From Nocardioides sp. JS614 (GTDB lineage Bacteria > Actinomycetota > Actinomycetes > Propionibacteriales > Nocardioidaceae), in assembly GCF_000015265.1 (NCBI RefSeq), contig NC_008699.1:372001-436000 (forward strand): a stretch of DNA of 64,000 nucleotides, in the 5' to 3' direction. Within the stretch, counting starts at the first letter, position 1; each line of letters begins with the position of its first letter. Made by a program: the position numbers and the translations under genes. Below, piece after piece: positions 24,899 to 36,789 of the stretch. The notes beneath the pieces were generated by a model. The model made no database searches. It worked only from the letters and a program-made list of their open reading frames with translations, and was not told where the DNA came from.

Positions 24899-27277
24899 AT
24901 GACGGGGATCGTTCCCGCTGTCGTGGAAGTCTCCGGGGGCAATCTCGTCCTGGTCATCGTCGTCGCACTGATCGCGCTTGGCGCGCTCGCGATGGCAGCG
25001 ATGTTCCGCCAGGAAGTGCTTGCCGCCGGTGAGGGCACCGACAACATGAAGAACATCGCGCAGGCGGTGCAAGAGGGCGCGAACGCCTACTTGCAGCGGC
25101 AGTTCCGCACGTTGGCGATCTTCGCCGTCGTCGCGTTCTTCCTGCTGCTCGCGCTGCCCGCCGACGACGCCATGGTCCGGATCTTCCGGTCCGTGTTCTT
25201 CCTGGTCGGAGCGGGCTTCTCGGCCACCGTCGGCTACCTCGGCATGTCGCTCGCGGTGAAGGCGAACCTCCGGGTGGCTGCGGCCGCGCAGACCCAGGGC
25301 CGCGACCCGGCCATGAACATCGGCTTCCGGACCGGCGCCACCGTCGGCATGCTGACCGTCGGCCTCGGCCTGCTCGGCGCCAGCGTCGTGGTGATCCTGT
25401 TCCAGGAGGACGCCCCGCACGTGCTGGAGGGCTTCGGCTTCGGTGCGGCGCTGCTCGCGATGTTCATGCGTGTCGGCGGCGGCATCTTCACCAAGGCCGC
25501 CGACGTCGGCGCCGACCTGGTCGGCAAGGTCGAGAACAACATCCCCGAGGACGACCCGCGCAATGCCGCGACGATCGCGGACAACGTCGGCGACAACGTC
25601 GGCGACTGCGCGGGCATGGCTGCCGACCTGTTCGAGTCCTACGCCGTGACCCTGGTCGCGGCGCTGATCCTGGGCTCCCAGGCCTTCGGCGACAAGGGCC
25701 TGGTGTTCCCGCTGCTGATCCCCGCGATCGGTGCCCTGACCGCCGTCGTCGGGGTGTACCTCTGCAAGCCGCGGGCCGGCGAGAACGGCCTGACCACGAT
25801 CAACCGGGCGTTCTACATCTCCGCCGCGATCGGCGCGGTCGCGAGCATCATCCTGGCCCTGGTCTACCTGCCGGGCGACTTCGCCGACCTGACGAACTCC
25901 ACGGTCGACGCCGACGCCAGCCCGCGTGTCGTCGCCGCCCTGGCCGTGCTCATCGGCATCGTGCTCGCCGCCGCGATCCTCGGCCTCACCGGCTACTTCA
26001 CCGGCACCGACCACCGGCCGGTCAAGGACGTCGGCAAGACCTCGCTCACGGGCGCGGCGACCGTGATCCTGTCCGGCCTGTCGGTCGGCTTCGAGTCGGC
26101 CGTCTACACGACCCTGGTCATCGGCGCGGCGGTCTTCGGCGCGTTCCTGGTCGGTGCCGGCTCGATCCCGGTCGCGCTGTTCGCGGTCGCGCTGGCCGGC
26201 TGCGGCCTGCTGACCACCGTCGGCGTGATCGTCGCGATGGACACCTTCGGCCCGGTCTCCGACAACGCCCAGGGCATCGCGGAGATGTCCGGCGACGTCG
26301 ACGAGCACGGCGCGCAGATCCTGACCGAGCTCGACGCGGTCGGCAACACCACGAAGGCGATCACCAAGGGCATCGCGATCGCGACGGCGGTGCTCGCCGC
26401 GAGCGCGCTGTTCGGCTCCTACACGAACGCCCTCCAGGACGCCATCGACGAGGTCACCCTCACCGAGGAGCCCGGCGCGCTCACCAGCCTGGCGTTCTCG
26501 TTCAACGCGTCCTACCCGAACATCCTGGTCGGCATGCTGCTCGGTGCGGCCGTGGTGTTCCTGTTCTCCGGGCTCGCGATCAACGCGGTCGGCCGCGCTG
26601 CCGGCGCGGTGGTCTACGAGGTGCGCCGCCAGTTCCGGGAGATCCCCGGGATCATGGAGGGCACCGGCCGCCCGGAGTACGGCCGTGTGGTCGACATCGT
26701 GACCCGCGACTCGCTGCGTGAGCTGGCCACCCCGGGCCTGCTCGCGATCCTGGCACCGATCGCCGTCGGCTTCGGCCTCGGCGTCGGTCCGCTGGCCGGC
26801 TTCCTGGCCGGTGCGATCGCCACCGGCACGCTGATGGCGGTGTTCCTGGCCAACTCCGGTGGCGCCTGGGACAACGCGAAGAAGCTGGTCGAGGACGGCA
26901 ACCACGGCGGCAAGGGCTCGGACGCGCACGCCGCGACGGTCATCGGCGACACCGTCGGCGACCCGTTCAAGGACACCGCCGGCCCGGCGATCAACCCGCT
27001 GCTCAAGGTGATGAACCTGGTCTCGCTGCTGATCGTCGCCGCCATCGTGAAGCTGTCGATCGGCGAGGACGCGAACACCCCGCTGCGGATCGTGATCGCC
27101 CTGGCGGCGTTCGCGGGCATCGTCGCCGCGGTGTACGTCTCCAAGCGGCGCCCGGTCCACATCGAGGGCGACGACGACGGTACGACGGCTCCCCCGCCGC
27201 CTCCGCCGCCGGTCGAGGCCGTGCCGCCGACGGAGCCCGCTCCGACCCAGCAGTTCGAGGCGCCCCAGCAGCACTAG
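24899..27277 (+). CDS. hppA: K+-independent H+-translocating inorganic pyrophosphatase
   Basis: 792-residue membrane proton pump driven by pyrophosphate hydrolysis, with about 16 hydrophobic helices. The catalytic motif DVGADLVGK starts at D202, and the acidic NVGDNVGDCAGMAADLFESY follows. The residue that decides K+ dependence is lysine (K486 in GNTTKAITKG) instead of alanine, which marks the K+-independent class. The C-terminus is extended by a proline-rich cytoplasmic tail (TAPPPPPPPVEAV). AGGAGG lies seven bases before the ATG. A strong hairpin terminator follows the gene. Confidence 0.97.
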   Translation: MTGIVPAVVEVSGGNLVLVIVVALIALGALAMAAMFRQEVLAAGEGTDNMKNIAQAVQEGANAYLQRQFRTLAIFAVVAFFLLLALPADDAMVRIFRSVFFLVGAGFSATVGYLGMSLAVKANLRVAAAAQTQGRDPAMNIGFRTGATVGMLTVGLGLLGASVVVILFQEDAPHVLEGFGFGAALLAMFMRVGGGIFTKAADVGADLVGKVENNIPEDDPRNAATIADNVGDNVGDCAGMAADLFESYAVTLVAALILGSQAFGDKGLVFPLLIPAIGALTAVVGVYLCKPRAGENGLTTINRAFYISAAIGAVASIILALVYLPGDFADLTNSTVDADASPRVVAALAVLIGIVLAAAILGLTGYFTGTDHRPVKDVGKTSLTGAATVILSGLSVGFESAVYTTLVIGAAVFGAFLVGAGSIPVALFAVALAGCGLLTTVGVIVAMDTFGPVSDNAQGIAEMSGDVDEHGAQILTELDAVGNTTKAITKGIAIATAVLAASALFGSYTNALQDAIDEVTLTEEPGALTSLAFSFNASYPNILVGMLLGAAVVFLFSGLAINAVGRAAGAVVYEVRRQFREIPGIMEGTGRPEYGRVVDIVTRDSLRELATPGLLAILAPIAVGFGLGVGPLAGFLAGAIATGTLMAVFLANSGGAWDNAKKLVEDGNHGGKGSDAHAATVIGDTVGDPFKDTAGPAINPLLKVMNLVSLLIVAAIVKLSIGEDANTPLRIVIALAAFAGIVAAVYVSKRRPVHIEGDDDGTTAPPPPPPPVEAVPPTEPAPTQQFEAPQQH

Positions 27278-27294
27278 CCTCGCAGCCCTGAAAT

Positions 27295-27333
27295 GACGTC
27301 GACCCGCCCGAAGCCTTCGGGCGGGTCGACGTC
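27295..27333. terminator. Bidirectional terminator hairpin, 18-bp perfect stem
   Basis: A perfect 18-bp inverted repeat with a 3-base GCC loop (arms 27295-27312 and 27316-27333, core CGACCCGCCCGAA) sits between the convergent hppA gene and the secreted Ig-like protein gene. No long T-tract follows, as is common in actinobacteria. It can end transcription from both sides. Confidence 0.9.
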
Positions 27334-27341
27334 GTCTCGGG

Positions 27342-28832
27342 CTACTTCTTGACGGTCAGCTTCACCACCTTGGACCTGGCGCCGGAGATCGTGGCGGTTC
27401 CGGCGTACACGGCCTTCAGCTTGTGCACGCCCGGCTTGAGCCGAGGCAGCCGCACGGTCGCCTTCCCCTTCTTCCCGGACACGAACTTGAGCTTCGAGAC
27501 GACCTTCCTGCCGTCCAGGACCTTCACCCGACCGGTCGGCGAGGTGACCCCGGCGACCTTCAGGACCAGGGCGAGCACCCCGCGCTGGCTCTTGGCGATC
27601 GTCTTCGTCGCGAGGGTGGCCCGCAGCACGGCGGCGCGCTTGGCGACCGCGACCTTCGAGGTGGTGAACGTGCCGGGCTGGTAGCCCGCGCGGGCCGCGG
27701 TGATGGTCACCGTGAGGCTCCGGCCGAAGTCGGCCGTGTCGATCTGGTAGGTCTGGGCGACGGCTCCCGCAATGGCGACGCCGTTGCGCTTCCACTGGTA
27801 GCCGAACAGGGGTGTGTCGCCGGTCCCCCATGCGCCCGGGTCTGCGGTCAGCAGCCGGCCGACCTTCGCGGTGCCGCTGACTGCGGGCTGCCTGGTCCAG
27901 GTGATCGGATCGCCGATCAGTGCGGTCTTGCTGTCGCTCGTCACGACCCCATTGGTGAACCCGTCCTTCGTCCCGGTGGCCTTGGCCGAGATGGCGGAGT
28001 CGAGGTCGTCCGGCACGAGCTTGTAGCTGGTTGCCGTGGCGCCGTTGATAGGCACGCCGTCCCGCAGCCATTGGTAGGTCGTCGTGACGCCGTCCTGGTT
28101 CCACTGGGTGCCGGAGACGGACAGGACCTTCCCGATTCTCGCGGTCCCGGAAACGGTGGGCGCCGCGGTCGCAGACAGGGACTCCTCACCGATGGCGGAG
28201 ATCGGCAGGATGTTGGTGACGGTCGACAGCACGGGCAGGCCCGCCAACGTGCTCGTCACACCCACCGAGATCTCGTGCCCAACGTCCTCCAGGCTCGGCG
28301 CGTACGTGCCTCCCGTCTCCCCCGGGATGGGCACGCCGTCGCGCAGCCACTGGTACGTGGTCTCGACCCCAGGCACGCTGAACACCGGCGCAAGGACGGT
28401 CAGGAGCTCACCGACCACAGGTGTCCCGGTCAGCTCCGGCGGCGTCAACAGATCTGGGAGCCCGCCGTCCGGCGCGAGGATCGTGATGGACGGGGTCGGG
28501 ATTCCGCCGAGAAGCGGCACGTCTACCAGTGCGCTGATCTGGTGCCCGATGTCGGTGACATCGGGGACGTACGAGGCGCCGGTCGCCCCTGCGATCGGGC
28601 TCCCGTCGCGCAGCCACTGCACAGGAAGCAGCGTCGTCAGGCCGTCGATCAGCACGGTGAGCGGCTGTCCGGCGACGCCCGAGCCGGAAAGCGTCGGCTC
28701 ACCTGCCCGTTGGGCACTGGACGAGGACGGCGGTTCACCTCCCTGGGACGGGGCCGCGACCGCGACGCTGGGTCCGCTCATGACCAGTGCGGCGACGACG
28801 GACGCGCCGAGGGCGCGAGTGATTCTGTGCAT
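27342..28832 (-). CDS. Secreted protein with four Ig-like YQW-type repeats
   Basis: 496 residues. A signal peptide (MHRITRALGASVVAALVMSG...AVA, cleavage near residue 27) is followed by a Ser/Pro linker and four related beta-sandwich repeats marked by QWLRDGxPI at 71-80, 161-170, 254-263 and 346-355, each followed by a GATATSYxLxxxDLG-like half. From about 390 a lysine-rich C-terminal domain of the bacterial Ig-like (Big) type ends KVVKLTVKK. No sortase motif or membrane anchor is visible, so it is probably released or held by wall charge. Such repeat proteins are common in Nocardioides and are presumed adhesins or matrix proteins. Confidence 0.8.
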   Translation of the reverse strand: MHRITRALGASVVAALVMSGPSVAVAAPSQGGEPPSSSSAQRAGEPTLSGSGVAGQPLTVLIDGLTTLLPVQWLRDGSPIAGATGASYVPDVTDIGHQISALVDVPLLGGIPTPSITILAPDGGLPDLLTPPELTGTPVVGELLTVLAPVFSVPGVETTYQWLRDGVPIPGETGGTYAPSLEDVGHEISVGVTSTLAGLPVLSTVTNILPISAIGEESLSATAAPTVSGTARIGKVLSVSGTQWNQDGVTTTYQWLRDGVPINGATATSYKLVPDDLDSAISAKATGTKDGFTNGVVTSDSKTALIGDPITWTRQPAVSGTAKVGRLLTADPGAWGTGDTPLFGYQWKRNGVAIAGAVAQTYQIDTADFGRSLTVTITAARAGYQPGTFTTSKVAVAKRAAVLRATLATKTIAKSQRGVLALVLKVAGVTSPTGRVKVLDGRKVVSKLKFVSGKKGKATVRLPRLKPGVHKLKAVYAGTATISGARSKVVKLTVKK

Positions 28833-28932
28833 CGAGCCAGTCCCCTCCCCAGTCGGCCCTCCCTCCCGAAGGGCCGCCGTGGTCGGAATGTAAAGGGACC
28901 AAGGTCCCGAGGACCACGGTTCGCGGTGGATG

Positions 28933-28971
28933 CTGGCCGATCGGCCAGCCGGTCTAGCCCATTCGGGCTAG
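28933..28971. promoter_or_regulatory. Two adjacent palindromes upstream of the secreted Ig-like protein gene
   Basis: A perfect 16-bp palindrome CTGGCCGATCGGCCAG (28933-28948) is followed six bases later by a 7-bp inverted repeat CTAGCCC-ATTC-GGGCTAG (28954-28971). They lie about 100 bp upstream of the Ig-like protein start and about 50 bp upstream of the divergent methyltransferase start. Either could be an operator; no regulator is identified. Confidence 0.5.
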
Positions 28972-29016
28972 GTCGTCCTGGGGTGCACCCACCGGGAGTC
29001 CGCATAGGCTCTGGGG

Positions 29017-30477
29017 GTGACCGCCTCTTCCGTCTCGGAGCTCCCCTCGCGACTGCGGGCGGCTCTGGTGATGGCCGGGTTCACCTACGACGCCGTCGCC
29101 GAGGCCCTCGGCCCCGAGGCCCACGCCGCTCTGGGGCGCAACGAGACGACGCCCGGGCTGCGGCGTACCGGGGGCGGCTGGCCGCTGGAGACGCTGATCC
29201 GGTTGTTCCTCCTCCAGGCACCCGTCGAGCTGGCCGCCGCCCAGCGCGCCCTGCCCGGCCTCTTGGACCGGTTGGTGGCCGAGGGACTCCTCGAGCAGAC
29301 CGTCGGAGAGGTCGCTGCCCGGCTCGACGTCCGGCCGTACGCCACCGACGACGAGCACCTGTGGGTCGTCAGCGACCTGACGCCCGGCCTGGACGGTGGC
29401 AGCAGCCGGGTCGGGCCGCAGCACGTCCTGGGCATCAGTGCGGCGTCGACCTCGCTCGCCCAGCTCACCCTGCGCGAACCGGTCGGCCGGGCGCTCGACC
29501 TCGGCACCGGCTGCGGGGTGCAGGCACTGCACCTCGCGCGACACTGCAGCGAGGTCGTGGCGACCGACGTCAACCAGCGCGCCCTGCGGATCGCCCGCTT
29601 CAACCTCGACCTCAACGCCGTCACCACACCGGTCGACGTGCGCGCCGGGTCGTTCTTCGAGCCGGTCGCCGACGATACCTTCGACCTGATCGTCACGAAC
29701 CCGCCGTTCGTGATCTCGCCGGCGACCGGCGAGCGCCTGGTCTACCGGGACTCCGGACTCCCCGGCGACCGGGTCGTCGAGGACATCGTGCGGCAGGCGG
29801 CGGCCCACCTGAACGAGGGTGGCTGGTGCCAGGTGCTCGGGAACTGGGTGGTGCCCGATGGCGGCGCCTGGGAGCAGCGGATCGAGGGTTGGGTCCCCGA
29901 GGGCTGTGATGCGTTCGTCGTGCAGCGTGAGCTGGTCGACCCGGCGGCGTACGTCGAGCTGTGGCTCAAGGACGCCGGCCTGCACGGGTCGGCCGACTAC
30001 CTGGTCCGCTACGACACCTGGCTGTCCTGGTTCGAGGAGCAGGGCATCGAGGCGATCGGCTTCGGCTGGATCAACCTGCGGCGCAGTGGTGGCGGCGCTC
30101 GCGAGCTGCTCACCTGGCCGTACGACGTCGAGCAGCCGATCGCCCCCGCGATCCGGGACTGGGCGCGCGCGAGCGACGCCGTCGTGGACCTCGGGTCCCA
30201 CCTGCGACTGCGGACCGACGTCGTCCAGGAGACCAGTGGCCCGCCCGGCGCGGCCGACCCGGAGACGGTGGTGCTGCGCCAGCAGCGCGGGCTGCGTCGC
30301 GCGCGCCAGGTGGACACCGTGGAGGCGGCGCTCGCCGGCGCGTGCGACGGCGAGCTGAGCGTGGGGCAGATCCTGGACGCGATCGCCCGGCTGCTGGACC
30401 TCGACCCCGCCCAGACGATCGAGACGTACCTGCCTGCCGCGCGGTCGCTGGTCGCCGAGGGCTTCCTGCTGGCCTGA
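29017..30477 (+). CDS. SAM-dependent methyltransferase with NPPF motif (HemK/RlmG-like fold)
   Basis: 486 residues. The N-terminal 130 residues form a small helical domain, a methyltransferase-small (MTS) domain follows with motif I DLGTGCGVQALHLA from D161, and N228-P-P-F carries the NPPY-type catalytic motif used to methylate planar nitrogens in RNA, DNA or protein glutamine. The last 100 residues are a separate helical region. A related gene is found in the topA-bldG neighbourhood of Streptomyces. The target is unknown; rRNA or release factor are the usual choices. GTG at 29017 is the start. Confidence 0.82.
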   Translation: MTASSVSELPSRLRAALVMAGFTYDAVAEALGPEAHAALGRNETTPGLRRTGGGWPLETLIRLFLLQAPVELAAAQRALPGLLDRLVAEGLLEQTVGEVAARLDVRPYATDDEHLWVVSDLTPGLDGGSSRVGPQHVLGISAASTSLAQLTLREPVGRALDLGTGCGVQALHLARHCSEVVATDVNQRALRIARFNLDLNAVTTPVDVRAGSFFEPVADDTFDLIVTNPPFVISPATGERLVYRDSGLPGDRVVEDIVRQAAAHLNEGGWCQVLGNWVVPDGGAWEQRIEGWVPEGCDAFVVQRELVDPAAYVELWLKDAGLHGSADYLVRYDTWLSWFEEQGIEAIGFGWINLRRSGGGARELLTWPYDVEQPIAPAIRDWARASDAVVDLGSHLRLRTDVVQETSGPPGAADPETVVLRQQRGLRRARQVDTVEAALAGACDGELSVGQILDAIARLLDLDPAQTIETYLPAARSLVAEGFLLA

Positions 30478-30494
30478 TCCCGATGGCCCGCGGC

Positions 30495-31265
30495 TCACGC
30501 CGCGGCGGCCGCGGCGCGGGCCCGGTCGCGGATCCGGAGCAGCCGAGAGCGGGTGACGCCCAGCAGCAGGTCGCACCGGCCCAGGACCAGCAGGTCCGGC
30601 ACGCCGGCCGGCCGCGACCAGTGGCCCACGGGCTGGTTGCGGAACCCGAGCAGCGCGGTGCGGACCGTGCCGCCGTACCCCGATGCCGGCGAGCGCAGCG
30701 CCAACGCCTCCTGCACCACGCCCACCCGCATCCCACCGGCCGGGCTGAACAGGCCGTTGGCCTTGCCGACCGCCCAGCAGATCCCGCCGGCCACGTGCGC
30801 GGCACTGGCCGCCCGGGTGACCACGTCCGGATCCTCGGCCCACAGCGCGAGCAGCGCGTGGCGGAAGGCGTAGGACGTCTCCGCGTCGAAGCACCGCTCC
30901 GCGACCGCGTCCAGGAGGTCGGCGGTCGCCTCGACCCGCTCGCGGTCGGTGCGATCGGGGTACTCGGTGGGCAGGTCGATCCGGTCGTCGCCCAGCGGCT
31001 CGTCGGTGAGCCCGTCGACGGCAGCGCGGCCGCCGCACACGCCCGCGAGCCACTGCGCCACCCGCTCGTGCGGGGCCGGCGGGGGCGGCTGGGGAGGCAG
31101 CGCCTCCCGGTCGTGACGCAGGGCGACCGGCTCCCACTCGGTGCCGATCGCCGGCTCGCGCCAGGTGTCGACCAGGCGGCCGTCGACGAAGACCAGGTGG
31201 GTGACCCGGTCGGGTGCTGCCGGCGGGGCGTAGGACCACCGGTCGTCGTCGTCGTAGGGGTACAT
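30495..31265 (-). CDS. Conserved actinobacterial protein of unknown function
   Basis: 256 residues, not recognised. Acidic N-terminus MYPYDDDDRWSY, then a beta-rich segment with FVDGRLVDTWREPAIG, a Pro-rich linker, and a helical domain with AHVAGGICWAVGKANGLFSPAGGMRVG and FGFRNQPVGHW-like motifs. No signal peptide or membrane helix. The codon pattern is fully typical of the neighbours, so it is a real gene. It converges with the methyltransferase gene (17 bp between stops) and is downstream of the sigma/anti-sigma-like pair. Confidence 0.65.
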   Translation of the reverse strand: MYPYDDDDRWSYAPPAAPDRVTHLVFVDGRLVDTWREPAIGTEWEPVALRHDREALPPQPPPPAPHERVAQWLAGVCGGRAAVDGLTDEPLGDDRIDLPTEYPDRTDRERVEATADLLDAVAERCFDAETSYAFRHALLALWAEDPDVVTRAASAAHVAGGICWAVGKANGLFSPAGGMRVGVVQEALALRSPASGYGGTVRTALLGFRNQPVGHWSRPAGVPDLLVLGRCDLLLGVTRSRLLRIRDRARAAAAAA

Positions 31266-31357
31266 CGAAGCCTCCGTTCAGGGGATGGGCCGACCACGCT
31301 GGCACGGCCCACCCCCGATCCGGCCCCGTCGTCCACAGGGTCCCTGCGCGGGTCGGC

Positions 31358-32068
31358 TCAGCGCACCTCGCCGGCGATCTGCAGGTCCTGCTTCCCCTCC
31401 TCGCTGGCGAGGGTCGCGTCCACCTCCAGGCGCAGCACCGGCGTCGGGTCGCAGGACGCCTCGAGCACCCGCACGGTGCCGCTGCCGCCCGAGCTGCTCG
31501 CAGCCTCGTTGCCGTCGGGGCCGCCCTCGGTGTCCGCGACGAACAGCGTGATGGGGTAGCTGTCGGAGTCGCCCGGTCCCCAGACCGGCATCTCGAAGGT
31601 GCGGTCCTGACGCAGCTTGGCGAGGACACCCTCGAAGTAGACGAACGGCCGGCGCACCATGGCGTCGTTGCCCTCCTCGGAGCCGGTGATCTCCATCGGG
31701 CTGTACATCCAGATGCGACCGGTGGCGCCGATCGTGTCGCCGCCCGCCGACTGCGGTGGGTCGCACGTCACGGCGACGTCGGAGAAGGCGTACGTCGAGC
31801 CGTCGGGCCGGGTCATCACCAGGGTGCTCACGGGACCCTGCGGCTGGTCGACGGCCACGGTGTCGCCGGGGCCGTCGTCACCCGACGTGGCCGCCACGAC
31901 CCCGCCCCCCGCGGCCATCACGGCCACCAGGCTCCCGGCCACCACGCCCACGCGACGCCGCCGCCGGCGTACGCCCACGCGGCGCTGCACGCGCGCGGTG
32001 ACGTCCAACGGCGGGGCCAGCGCATCGCCCAGGCGCGCGTAGCCCTCCTTGATCTGCTGCTCGGTCAT
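31358..32068 (-). CDS. Single-pass membrane protein, probable anti-sigma partner
   Basis: 236 residues. A cytoplasmic N-terminal segment of about 35 residues (MTEQQIKEGYARLGDALAPP) and an arginine-rich stop (RRVGVRRRRRRVG) precede one transmembrane helix (VVAGSLVAVMAAGGGVVAA); the remaining 170 residues are extracytoplasmic, acidic and beta-rich with two cysteines. It starts five bases after the sigma factor gene, which is the usual layout for a sigma factor and its membrane anti-sigma regulator. The N-terminus lacks a recognisable zinc (ZAS) motif, so the role is inferred from context. Confidence 0.65.
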   Translation of the reverse strand: MTEQQIKEGYARLGDALAPPLDVTARVQRRVGVRRRRRRVGVVAGSLVAVMAAGGGVVAATSGDDGPGDTVAVDQPQGPVSTLVMTRPDGSTYAFSDVAVTCDPPQSAGGDTIGATGRIWMYSPMEITGSEEGNDAMVRRPFVYFEGVLAKLRQDRTFEMPVWGPGDSDSYPITLFVADTEGGPDGNEAASSSGGSGTVRVLEASCDPTPVLRLEVDATLASEEGKQDLQIAGEVR

Positions 32069-32072
32069 CGCT

Positions 32073-32597
32073 TCAGTCCTCTCGTGTCGCCGCGGCGCGC
32101 AGCGGGCCGTGCTCGCGTGCGTGTTCTCGGAGCCGCTCGGTCCCGCGGGACAGCTGGCTCTTGACGGTGCCTTCCGAGCAGCCCATCCGCTGGGCGATGC
32201 CGCGCACGTCGAGGTCCTCGACGTAGCGCAGCGCCAACGCGGTGCGCTGCCGCGGCGACAGCGTCGCGAGCGCCTCGACCAGCCACGCGTCGGTCTGGCC
32301 CACCACCTCGACCGGCGCCTCCTCCCGCGGCGTCCCCAGGAGCGGGAGCTCGCGGCGAAGCCGCCGGATCCGGTCGATGTTGAGGCGCACCATCACCGTC
32401 CGTGCGTACGCCGCCGGCTCCTCGATCCGGGTCCGGCCCCACCGCTCGCCGATCCGCGCGAGTGTCTCCTGGGTCAGGTCCCAGGCGTCGTGCGGGTTGG
32501 CCGTCAGGGCGTGGGCCAGGCCCAGCAGCGGCCCGCTCTGCACCGCCGCGAAGTCCGCGAAGTCGGGGTGCGACGGGGCGTCCGTCGTGGCTTCCAT
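32073..32597 (-). CDS. SigE-family (actinobacterial) ECF-type sigma factor
   Basis: 174 residues. Region 2 is around residues 15-80 (HALTANPHDAWDLTQETLARIGERW is region 2.2-like) and region 4 contains LSPRQRTALALRYVEDLDVRGIAQRMGCSEGTVKSQL, a clear helix-turn-helix. It belongs to the SigE/TIGR02983-type actinobacterial group. ATG at 32597 gives a normal N-terminus; longer forms run into the topA promoter. The downstream membrane protein is its likely regulator. It is divergent from topA. Confidence 0.88.
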   Translation of the reverse strand: MEATTDAPSHPDFADFAAVQSGPLLGLAHALTANPHDAWDLTQETLARIGERWGRTRIEEPAAYARTVMVRLNIDRIRRLRRELPLLGTPREEAPVEVVGQTDAWLVEALATLSPRQRTALALRYVEDLDVRGIAQRMGCSEGTVKSQLSRGTERLREHAREHGPLRAAATRED

Positions 32598-32766
32598 CCA
32601 GGTCCTCCCGAGGGTCGTCGGCTGCTCGCCTACTGTTCCTTGACGGGGGGCCGGAGCGAAACGTTGACGGATGCTCGGGAATGGGTGCCGCCCGGCACGC
32701 GCTACCGTGTCCAGCCGCACGTCCTTTCGGGAGACCAGGACCCGTCCAGCAGGAGAGAGAAGAGCA

Positions 32767-35484
<2,718 letters not shown>

Positions 35485-35541
35485 CCCGTGGCCCCGGAGG
35501 GCCTGAGCCGCCCGGCGGATCGGGCCGCGTAGCCTTCGACC

Positions 35542-36570
35542 ATGCCGGCCCACCGCGACAAGCGCCATCCCACGATGGCCGACGTGGCGGCCCGGGCCGG
35601 GGTCTCCCACCAGACGGTGTCACGGGTGATCAACAACGCGCCGAGCGTCCGGCCGGAGACGGCAGCCCGGGTGGTCCAGGCGATCAGCGACCTCGGCTAC
35701 CGCCCCAACCGCTCGGCGCGGCTCCTCGCCTCGCGGCACTCCCGGCTGATCGGCGTCGCGACCTGGGGCACCAGCCACCACGGGCCGCAGCAGGTGCTGC
35801 TCGCGCTGGACGCGGCCGCCCGCCGCGCCGACTACCGGACCGCCGTCAGCACCCTGCACGCGCTGACCGAGCAGGACACCCGGGACGGCGTCGAGGAGCT
35901 GCTCCAGCTCGGGGTCGAGGCGGTGGTGCTGATCATCCCGCACGAGTCGATGCTGCGGTTCGCGACCGAGGCCGACCTCGGGGTGCCGACCGTGGTCGTC
36001 GAGGGGGACCTCTCGCGGATGCCACTGACCGTCGGGGTCGACAACGTCCAGGGCGGCAGCCTCGCGACCCGGCACCTGCTCGAGCTGGGCCACCGCACCG
36101 TCGTGCACGTCGCCGGCCCGCCGGGCTGGGCCGAGGCGGCCGCCCGCGTCGACGGGTGGCGGCTGGAGCTCGAGACCTGGGGCCGGGTGGTGCCGCCCCT
36201 GCGGTGGGGCGGCGACTGGAGTGCCCGCAGCGGGTACGACGCCGGCGTCTCCCTGGCGCGCGATCCCGAGGTCACCGCGGTGTTCGCCGCGAACGACCAG
36301 ATGGCGATGGGGGTGATCGCCGCGTTGAGGGAGGCCGGCCGCCGGGTGCCCGACGACATCTCGGTCGTCGGGTTCGACGACCTGCCGGAGTCGGCGTACC
36401 TCGATCCGCCGCTGACCTCGGTGCACCAGGACTTCGGGGAGCTGGGGCGCCGCGCCATGGGGCTCCTCGAGCGGGTGCTGGCCGGCGAGAAGAAGCCGAC
36501 CGCCGACCTGGTGCCGACCTCGCTGGTCGTCCGGGCGTCCACCTCGTCGCCGCGGGTGCCCGCGAACTGA
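35542..36570 (+). CDS. LacI-family regulator of the arabinose operon
   Basis: 342 residues. The N-terminal LacI helix-turn-helix is TMADVAARAGVSHQTVSRVINN, with the hinge LGYRPNRSARLLASR, then a periplasmic-binding-protein-like effector domain ending with SVVGFDDLPESAYLDPPLTSV. It is immediately upstream of araBDA, and two LacI-type palindromes at 36803-36834 overlap the araB promoter, so it is the probable repressor, responding to L-arabinose or a derivative. ATG at 35542 is used; an internal ATG ten residues on (MADVAAR) is also possible. Confidence 0.88.
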   Translation: MPAHRDKRHPTMADVAARAGVSHQTVSRVINNAPSVRPETAARVVQAISDLGYRPNRSARLLASRHSRLIGVATWGTSHHGPQQVLLALDAAARRADYRTAVSTLHALTEQDTRDGVEELLQLGVEAVVLIIPHESMLRFATEADLGVPTVVVEGDLSRMPLTVGVDNVQGGSLATRHLLELGHRTVVHVAGPPGWAEAAARVDGWRLELETWGRVVPPLRWGGDWSARSGYDAGVSLARDPEVTAVFAANDQMAMGVIAALREAGRRVPDDISVVGFDDLPESAYLDPPLTSVHQDFGELGRRAMGLLERVLAGEKKPTADLVPTSLVVRASTSSPRVPAN

Positions 36571-36622
36571 CCCCCGGCGAGGCGCTCCTGGTCGGGATCG
36601 GCCCCCGGGCCCCCGGTCGTCG

Positions 36623-36683
36623 TCGTTTGGTCACCAACCGCAATCCGGGAGCGCTCCCACTCGTCGTTGGTGACCAAACCGCA
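36623..36683. repeat. Pair of TTGGTnACCAA palindromic repeats, 40 bp apart
   Basis: Two 20-bp units, 36623-36642 (TCGTTTGGTCACCAACCGCA) and 36664-36683 (TCGTTGGTGACCAAACCGCA), share the palindromic core TTGGT-n-ACCAA with centres at 36632 and 36672. A similar pair with a 42-bp centre distance is found at 45080-45141. They lie in the 293-bp gap between the LacI gene and araB. They are dispersed intergenic repeats or paired protein sites. Confidence 0.75.
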
Positions 36684-36789
36684 GCCCAGGACCGCTGCGG
36701 CGGGCGGCCGTGGGGCGCCGTGATCGTGGCGTGATCTGACCTACGTCCCGGTGCGCGAGACCTTTCGTCCCCAACTTCGGCGCGACCCC

